This document shows, one piece after another, positions 21,068 to 26,381 of a stretch of DNA of 26,381 nt. Every line of letters starts with the position of its first letter. Within the stretch, counting starts at the first letter, position 1. The position numbers were made by a program, and so were the translations under genes. The DNA is from JAZDGL01 sp043806975 (GTDB lineage: Bacteria > Patescibacteriota > Minisyncoccia > CAYZDR01). Location: positions 1-26,381 of the forward strand of contig JAZDGL010000016.1 in the NCBI GenBank assembly GCA_043806975.1. Direction: 5' to 3'. Below the pieces are notes generated by a model. It did not search any database. It was not told where the DNA came from and saw nothing but the letters and a program-made list of their open reading frames with translations.

Positions 21068-22465
21068 TTAAAATTCTTCCGTAAAAACATCTTGTTGCGG
21101 TTGATAATCTTCGTTGCTATGGCGGTTATCAATGTTTTTGAAACTAACGGTATTTGGATCAAAGTATAGATCAACTTCTCCAATTGGTCCGTTTCTGTGC
21201 TTTGCTATAATTATTTTTGCGATGTTTTTCTTGTCTGAATCTTTTTTGAATTTGTCTTCCCTGTGGATAAACAGCACTAAGTCGGCATCTTGCTCAATGG
21301 ATCCGCTTTCCCGCAAGTCGGAGAGTTTGGGCATTTGATCTGTGCGGGCTTCAATCGCGCGAGAAAGCTGTGAAAGCGCCAAAATAGGAACATTTAACTC
21401 TCTTGCCAAGGCTTTCAGCGAGCGGGATATTTCACCAACTTCTTGCGCTCTGCTTTCAACTCGCCCTGTCCCTTGCATCAATTGCAGGTAGTCAATTAAA
21501 ATCAGCCCCAACCCGTGTTCTGATTGAAGCCGCCGCGCCATTGTTCTAATCTGCATAATGTTGCTGGAAGCGCTGTCATCTATATATAAAGGTGATTCTG
21601 ACAAGATTGCCATAGAATGGCTTATTTTCATAAAATCACTGTTTTCTCCTTGCGTTGATAATTTTCCTGTTCGCAATTTCCATAAATCCACCCCCGCTTG
21701 CGAACACATTATTTTGTCAATAATTTCTTCTTTGGACATTTCCAAGCTGAATATTCCGACGGGAATTTTTTCCACAACAGCTATATTTCGGGCGATATCT
21801 AGCGCCAATGTGGTTTTTCCGATGCTTGGGCGCGCCGCCAAAATTATTAAATTGGATTTTTGCAATCCCGCAAGTTTGTTATCAAGTTTTGTAAAGCCCG
21901 TTGGAACTCCGCGCAATGTTCCTTGCTCTGTTTTGTGAAGCTCATCAAGCCTGTCAAAAGCCTCCTCTAAAACAGGTTTTATATGAATAAAATTCTGTAA
22001 AGAATAATTTTGGGATACTTTAAAAATGCTTTGTTGGGCTTTATCCAAAAGCTGGTCTATGTCTTCATCTTCTTTAAAGCCTAGCTCTGCAATTTGTCCC
22101 GCCGCGCTGATTAAATTTCTTAAAGTGGCTTTTTTCTGCACGGTCTTGGCATAATGCACAACATGAGCAGAAGTTGGGACAACATTAACTATGGTTGTTA
22201 AATAGGAAACCCCCCCGATATTTTCTAACCTTCCAACTGCTTCAAGCCTGTTAGATAAGCTTAAAATATCTATTGGCTCTCTTTTTTCAAATAAATAAAG
22301 GATTGCTTCAAAAATTGTTTTGTGCGCCTCTTTGTAAAAATCTTCAGGAGCGACCAAATCGGCGATTTTTATTATCGCATCTTTGTCAATCATTAAGCAG
22401 CCGAGTAAAGATTGCTCCGTTTCCAAGCTTTGCGGTGGAAGTTTTTGGTCAATAATGTTTGCCAT
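21068..22465 (-). CDS. dnaB: Replicative DNA helicase DnaB
   Basis: This 465-residue protein is the hexameric replication-fork helicase. The N-terminal primase-interacting domain (PPQSLETEQSLLGCLMID, about residues 10-110) leads by a linker to the RecA-like ATPase domain: Walker A ARPSIGKTT (211-219, K217), FSLEMSKEEI, Walker B LGLILIDYLQLM, then SQLSRAIEAR, LSDLRESGSIEQDADLV and IAKHRNGPIGEVDLYF. Length is normal and no intein is present. It starts 6 nt after the cysS stop, so it is translated from the same mRNA. Downstream lies a repeat cluster with no clear terminator. Confidence 0.98.
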   Translation of the reverse strand: MANIIDQKLPPQSLETEQSLLGCLMIDKDAIIKIADLVAPEDFYKEAHKTIFEAILYLFEKREPIDILSLSNRLEAVGRLENIGGVSYLTTIVNVVPTSAHVVHYAKTVQKKATLRNLISAAGQIAELGFKEDEDIDQLLDKAQQSIFKVSQNYSLQNFIHIKPVLEEAFDRLDELHKTEQGTLRGVPTGFTKLDNKLAGLQKSNLIILAARPSIGKTTLALDIARNIAVVEKIPVGIFSLEMSKEEIIDKIMCSQAGVDLWKLRTGKLSTQGENSDFMKISHSMAILSESPLYIDDSASSNIMQIRTMARRLQSEHGLGLILIDYLQLMQGTGRVESRAQEVGEISRSLKALARELNVPILALSQLSRAIEARTDQMPKLSDLRESGSIEQDADLVLFIHREDKFKKDSDKKNIAKIIIAKHRNGPIGEVDLYFDPNTVSFKNIDNRHSNEDYQPQQDVFTEEF

Positions 22466-22471
22466 ATTTTT

Positions 22472-23887
22472 TTATTTTCTTTTTACGATCTGCTTTTTTT
22501 CCGAATCTTCTACAATATATCCTAAATTTTCAATTTCATTTCGCAAATTATCTGATTCTTCCCAGTTTTTTTCTTCGCGCGCTTTTTGTCTTTGATCGAG
22601 CAGGCTTTGAATTTTTTGCGGAATTTTTTCCTCTTCAAATTCAAAATCAATAAATTGAAAAATTTCATCCATCTCTTTCAAAAAATTAAATATCTTTTCC
22701 GCGTCTTGTGAATTTAGCGCATCCTTGCCGATTAAGCTGTTCAGTTCTTTTATAAATTTAAATAATTCGGCGATTGCTTTCGGAGTATTGAAATCGTCAT
22801 TTAGCGATTCGATGATAGAAATTTTAATTTGTTCTGTTATATGGCTGCAAGATTTTTCGTTTTGTTTATTCACCCCAAATTGGAGCAAATTAATTTTTGA
22901 AACAAAGTTATTGATTTTATCTAAACTATCTTTTGCCATTTCCATTGCTTTTTCCGAGTAGTTAAAAGGGGAGCGGTAATGCGAGCTTAAAACCAAAAAT
23001 CGCAAAACGGCAGGTTCATATTTTTTCAAAATATCTTCAATTGTGATGAAATTTCCTAGCGATTTGGACATTTTTTGTCCGTTGATATTCAAAAGTCCGC
23101 TGTGTATCCAGTATTTTACAAAAGGAGATTTTCCGCTAGCGGATTCGCTTTGCGCGATTTCATTTTCGTGATGAGGAAAAATTAGGTCAGTCGCGCCCGC
23201 GTGGATGTCAATTTGCTGCCCAATCAATTCTTTGACCATAACAGAACATTCAATATGCCATCCCGGGCGGCCTTTTCCCCAAGGGCTTTCCCAGCTTGCT
23301 CCGACCTTTTCTTCTTCGCTTGCCGCCGCTTTCCATAGGGCAAAATCAGCAGCTTCTTCGCGTTCAAACTTATCCACATCAACCCTCGTCCCTTTTTTCG
23401 CCTGTTCTAATTTGCGGCGCGAAAGCTTTCCGTATTCTGGAAATTTGGAAACATCAAAATAAACCGATCCTGCGTTTTCGTATGCGAATCCTTTTTGCTC
23501 TAAAATTTTAATAAATTCAATGATTTCTTTGATAAATTCGGAAACCCGCGGGCGGATATTGGCGGGCTTAACCTTTAATGTTTCCATCTCTTGAAAAAAT
23601 TGTTGAGTAAATTTTTCTCCGATTTCTTTGATACTGGCGCGCTCTTTTAGCGCGGTTTTTATAATGTCGTCGTGGACATCGGTTATATTTGAGATAAAAC
23701 GAATTTCAAAACCCGAATACTCCAAAAAACGGCGCAATGCGTCAAAAATTATGTATGTTCTGCTATGCCCCAAATGCGCCGGTCCATACACGGTCGGACC
23801 GCAAACATACATCCCGACTTTTTTTCCGTCGGGATCAATGGGTTTAAAATTTTCTTTTTCTCTGGTTAGGGTGTTATAAATTTTCAT
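22472..23887 (-). CDS. cysS: Cysteinyl-tRNA synthetase
   Basis: This 471-residue class I synthetase attaches cysteine to tRNA-Cys. The nucleotide-binding HIGH-type motif is HLGH (residues 38-41), the zinc ligands include C29 in MYVCGPTVYG, the Cys of WHIECSVM and the HHENEIAQSE segment, and KMSKSLGN lies at about residue 270. The C-terminal part has the usual helical bundle (FNTPKAIAELFKFI). Length is normal. It lies 13 nt downstream of the corA-like gene and 6 nt upstream of dnaB. Confidence 0.98.
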   Translation of the reverse strand: MKIYNTLTREKENFKPIDPDGKKVGMYVCGPTVYGPAHLGHSRTYIIFDALRRFLEYSGFEIRFISNITDVHDDIIKTALKERASIKEIGEKFTQQFFQEMETLKVKPANIRPRVSEFIKEIIEFIKILEQKGFAYENAGSVYFDVSKFPEYGKLSRRKLEQAKKGTRVDVDKFEREEAADFALWKAAASEEEKVGASWESPWGKGRPGWHIECSVMVKELIGQQIDIHAGATDLIFPHHENEIAQSESASGKSPFVKYWIHSGLLNINGQKMSKSLGNFITIEDILKKYEPAVLRFLVLSSHYRSPFNYSEKAMEMAKDSLDKINNFVSKINLLQFGVNKQNEKSCSHITEQIKISIIESLNDDFNTPKAIAELFKFIKELNSLIGKDALNSQDAEKIFNFLKEMDEIFQFIDFEFEEEKIPQKIQSLLDQRQKAREEKNWEESDNLRNEIENLGYIVEDSEKKQIVKRK

Positions 23888-23900
23888 AAATTTTAAATTT

Positions 23901-24818
23901 TTACAGCCATTTTTTCGCTTTAAAGTATATGAGCATTAAAAGAGTCGTTGCGATCATTATTCCAAGAATCGCAAGGGGGGCGAAGGGGTGTGAAATGTAG
24001 CCGGCGCCATCAAAAACATTCATTCCAAAAAAACCGGCGATTACAGAAAGAGGGAATGTTAAAAAAGAAACTATCGTGAGCGTTTTCATTATTTCGCTGA
24101 TCTTGTTTGAAAGGAGCGATTCATTGGTGCTTTTTAGAACTTCAATCGTTTCTTTGTGGTTTTCTAGCGTATTCCAAGCCCGAATGTTGGATCCGATCGT
24201 GTCCCTGAAATATATTTGCAATTTTCCATTGAGAATGCTGGATTTCATTGTTGCCAAAGATTCAAGAGTTGCTTCTTGCGGTTTTAGCGTCCGCCTAAAA
24301 TCCAAAATGTCGCGGTGGATAATTGAGATTTCTTTTACCATCTCTTTTTCTTTGCCTTGAAAAATTTTATCTTCTATTTTATTGATTTTTTCCGCGATAT
24401 TGTCTAATTTGGAAAAGCAGGATTCAAAGAGCCTTTCAACTAAATAATAAAGCAAATGTCCTGTGGTTTTCTCCATATATCGCTGAACGACGGAGGAATG
24501 GTTGCAGCAGCCTTCAAAGGCGGTTTGCAGAGGCGGGATTGCGCTGCTATGCACTGAAATTAAATGAGTTTTTGTTAAGAAAAATTCTAGCTCTGCCGCT
24601 ACTGTGGTTTTCTTTTTAGGATTATAAATTGGAAAATGCAGAACTATAAAAATATAATTTCCGTGGTCTTCGGCCTTTGGCCTGTATGTGGGGCGGTTAA
24701 TTTCTTCTAAGTCAAGCGGATTAAACTGAAATTGCTCCCGTAAAAATTCGGTATCGGAGGGTTGAGGTTTTTCAATATCAATCCAAACAATTTTTTTGTA
24801 TTCTACTTTATTGCGCAT
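23901..24818 (-). CDS. corA: CorA-family divalent metal transporter
   Basis: This 305-residue protein is a CorA-like Mg2+ (or Co2+/Ni2+) channel. A large N-terminal cytoplasmic domain with the long stalk helix (about residues 1-240) is followed by two membrane helices (about 243-263 and 280-300), with the selectivity signature GMN at about 264-266 in FFGMNVFDG and a short basic C-terminal end (KAKKW). It is the first gene of the minus-strand run corA-cysS-dnaB. A TATAAT on the minus strand at 24869-24864 gives a leader of about 40 nt. Confidence 0.95.
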   Translation of the reverse strand: MRNKVEYKKIVWIDIEKPQPSDTEFLREQFQFNPLDLEEINRPTYRPKAEDHGNYIFIVLHFPIYNPKKKTTVAAELEFFLTKTHLISVHSSAIPPLQTAFEGCCNHSSVVQRYMEKTTGHLLYYLVERLFESCFSKLDNIAEKINKIEDKIFQGKEKEMVKEISIIHRDILDFRRTLKPQEATLESLATMKSSILNGKLQIYFRDTIGSNIRAWNTLENHKETIEVLKSTNESLLSNKISEIMKTLTIVSFLTFPLSVIAGFFGMNVFDGAGYISHPFAPLAILGIMIATTLLMLIYFKAKKWL

Positions 24819-24987
24819 TTTTGTTTTTTGTTGCAGTGAACATTTGTTTTTGTTTCTTCAATTATTATATAGTAAAAAGAAACTAAAATCTATGTTGACA
24901 ATTATCGCTTATTCTTGTGGGTAAGTATGATTTCCACTGTTTCCATCGCAGATGACGCGCTGTTGGTTTTGTGTTAAAATATAATTA
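24819..24987. promoter_or_regulatory. Divergent promoter region between corA and the phosphomutase gene
   Basis: On the minus strand a TATAAT (24869-24864) faces corA. On the plus strand a consensus TTGACA (24895-24900) has no -10 at a normal distance; TATGAT at 24926-24931 is 25 nt away. The likely plus-strand -10 is TGTTAAAAT at 24972-24980. No palindrome or riboswitch-like structure was recognised. Confidence 0.5.
24972..24980 (+). promoter_or_regulatory. Extended -10 TGTTAAAAT, predicted leaderless start
   Basis: This box ends 7 nt before the ATG at 24988. A TATAAT at 24980-24985 overlaps it but is only 2 nt from the ATG and would put the transcript start inside the gene. Confidence 0.5.
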
Positions 24988-26381
24988 ATGAAAAATAAAA
25001 ATGAAATAGAAAAAATTTTTTGCTCTTACGATATTCGGGGAAAATATCCAGAAGAGATTAACGAGGAAATTGTTTTTGAAATAGGCAGGGCTTGGGCGAA
25101 GATTTTAAAAAAATCTAAAGAAGTTCGTAAAAATGTTTTAAAGAATCACGGCGCGGTAGCAGTTGCAAGAGATATGCGCAAGGGTTCTGCCCAATTGGCG
25201 CGGGCATTGTCTTGCGGATTGCTTTCAGAAGGGCTGGCAGTTGATTATCTTGGTATGGCATCATCCCCGATGCTTTATTGGTCAGTTTTTAAAAAGGAGT
25301 ATCTTGCGGGGGCAGTTATCACCGCTTCCCATAATCCAAGGGGGTTTAACGGTATCAAATTTTGCCTTAATGGAGGAGAAATAGATATAGAGGCGATTTG
25401 GGAAATAGTAAAAAAAGAGAGGAAAAACAAAACGGCAAATTTTTTGAATGAAAAAAAAGTTTTTCAAAATAATCTTTATCGCAAGTCGTATATTGAGCAG
25501 TATATCAATTTTATTAGATCATTTTATGCTAAAAACGGACGGCATCTTAAAATAGTTATAGATGCGGCGTGGGGGATGGCGAGCGAAGAAATTCCTTTTA
25601 TTTTTAATGGATTGAATATAGATTTTATTCCGATTTGCTTTGGTCCTTCGGAGAATTTTTCCGATAAAAACATTAACCCTTTAAATAAGTCGGCGCTGGA
25701 TGATCTTTCGTTTATGGTGAAAAAATATAAAGCTGATTTGGGTGTTGCTTTTGATGGAGATGCAGATAGGGTTGTTTTTGTGGATGAAAAAGGCGATATG
25801 ATAAATCCTGAAATTATAACAGCAATTTTGTCTCGGAGCATTTTAGAAAAAAATCCTGAGGCAAAAATTGTTTTAGATATTAGATCGGGCAAAACGGCGC
25901 ATCAAGCTATAAAAAATTTTGGCGGGAAGGTTATTGTTTCAAAGTCGGGGCATACAAACATAAAACGGGTTATGCGGGAAAAGTCTGCGGATTTTTCTGC
26001 GGAGACTTCCGGGCATTATTTTTTCAAAGATGCTTATAGGTGCGATAATGCTATGATCGCGATGTTGAAAGTTTTGAATATAGCGGCCGCTTCCAGCCGT
26101 CCAATATCAGAAATTTGCCAAGAGCTTAAAGCAGTTGAAAAAATATCTGAAATAAATTTTGAATTTTCTGATTCTAGCTTTGATGTGAAAAAAAGATTAA
26201 AAAAAGTTGAAGCGGAATTTAAGAAAAATTATAAAAGAGCAAAAATAAATTGGCTTGATGGGCTTACAATGGAAAGCGGTGAGTGGAGGTTTAATTTAAG
26301 AAGTTCAAACACGGAAACGGGAGTATTGCGCTTAAACTTAGAGGCTCAAAATCGGTTGATTTTAAAAGAAATTTTAGGAAG
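24988..26381 (+). CDS. Phosphomannomutase/phosphoglucomutase, cut at the window end
   Basis: This alpha-D-phosphohexomutase (ManB/AlgC/PGM family) interconverts hexose 6- and 1-phosphates and so feeds nucleotide-sugar synthesis for surface glycans. Four domains are visible: the phosphoserine loop TASHNPRGFNG (S114), the metal loop DGDADR (256-261), the sugar-specificity loop ETSGHYFF (339-346) and the phosphate-binding loop RSSNTETGVLRL near the end. About 464 residues are present and only a few C-terminal ones can be missing, as the family is normally 450-470 long. Whether mannose or glucose is preferred cannot be told from sequence alone. It is divergent from corA. A supply role for the GT2 and GT4 enzymes upstream is inference. 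Confidence 0.95.
   Translation, partial: MKNKNEIEKIFCSYDIRGKYPEEINEEIVFEIGRAWAKILKKSKEVRKNVLKNHGAVAVARDMRKGSAQLARALSCGLLSEGLAVDYLGMASSPMLYWSVFKKEYLAGAVITASHNPRGFNGIKFCLNGGEIDIEAIWEIVKKERKNKTANFLNEKKVFQNNLYRKSYIEQYINFIRSFYAKNGRHLKIVIDAAWGMASEEIPFIFNGLNIDFIPICFGPSENFSDKNINPLNKSALDDLSFMVKKYKADLGVAFDGDADRVVFVDEKGDMINPEIITAILSRSILEKNPEAKIVLDIRSGKTAHQAIKNFGGKVIVSKSGHTNIKRVMREKSADFSAETSGHYFFKDAYRCDNAMIAMLKVLNIAAASSRPISEICQELKAVEKISEINFEFSDSSFDVKKRLKKVEAEFKKNYKRAKINWLDGLTMESGEWRFNLRSSNTETGVLRLNLEAQNRLILKEILG

Noticed and set aside
20743..21169. Plus-strand reading frames opposite the DUF559 gene and repeat cluster
   Set aside because: They consist of repeat translation (TPSNSPSQRGRE and similar) or antisense of dnaB, with no family resemblance.
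1..26381. Recoding of TGA (as in SR1/Gracilibacteria)
   Set aside because: TGA ends several full-length genes, such as 7808-10759 and 15118-16704, and conserved Gly and Trp positions use GGN and TGG.

Overview
The window is AT-rich, densely packed and read with the standard bacterial code (TGA is used as a stop several times). It looks like a piece of a Patescibacteria (CPR, Parcubacteria-like) chromosome. That assignment is inference. It rests on compact genes with mostly weak or absent Shine-Dalgarno sites, a small DUF5663-type protein, a very long coiled-coil/LysM-like protein, and many copies of C5-TTAATAA-G5 type palindromes, some of them inside genes. No tRNA, rRNA, CRISPR array or transposase was seen.

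Layout. (1) 38-4465: three exported proteins in a row, two tandem paralogous subtilases and a fibronectin-III protein, all ending in the same approximately 50-residue repeat domain. (2) 4751-6675: a family-1 glycosidase with two repeat-derived insertions, followed 2 nt later by a small membrane protein. (3) 6860-10759: a TlyA/FtsJ-type methyltransferase invaded by palindromes, directly abutting a 983-residue fusion of zinc amidase, six surface repeats and a SpoIID-like domain. (4) 10855-14377: a 1018-residue coiled-coil/LysM-like protein and a 99-residue DUF5663-like protein. (5) 14734-17686: a small membrane protein, a membrane GT2 glycosyltransferase and a MraY/WecA-like GT4 protein that lacks its first membrane helix and one metal-site Asp. 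(6) 17752-19615: ribosomal protein L21 with a terminator, another all-repeat exported protein, and a zinc-ribbon membrane protein. (7) 24818-19667 on the minus strand: corA, cysS, dnaB, a DUF559 endonuclease flanked by repeats, and recR. (8) 24988 to the window end: a phosphomannomutase/phosphoglucomutase cut by the edge.

Three threads run through the window. First, five exported proteins share one repeat domain (about 18 copies in total), which suggests a common cell-surface attachment or assembly module. It is coupled to wall cleavage (amidase plus SpoIID) and proteolysis (subtilases). Second, several families of palindromic repeats have spread through intergenic and coding DNA. They add in-frame peptides to the glycosidase and methyltransferase, extend the DUF559 endonuclease, disturb the 5' end of the GT4 gene, and build nested elements with terminal inverted repeats upstream of three genes. 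Third, four genes have a -10 box 6-7 nt before their ATG and no ribosome-binding site, which predicts leaderless mRNAs.
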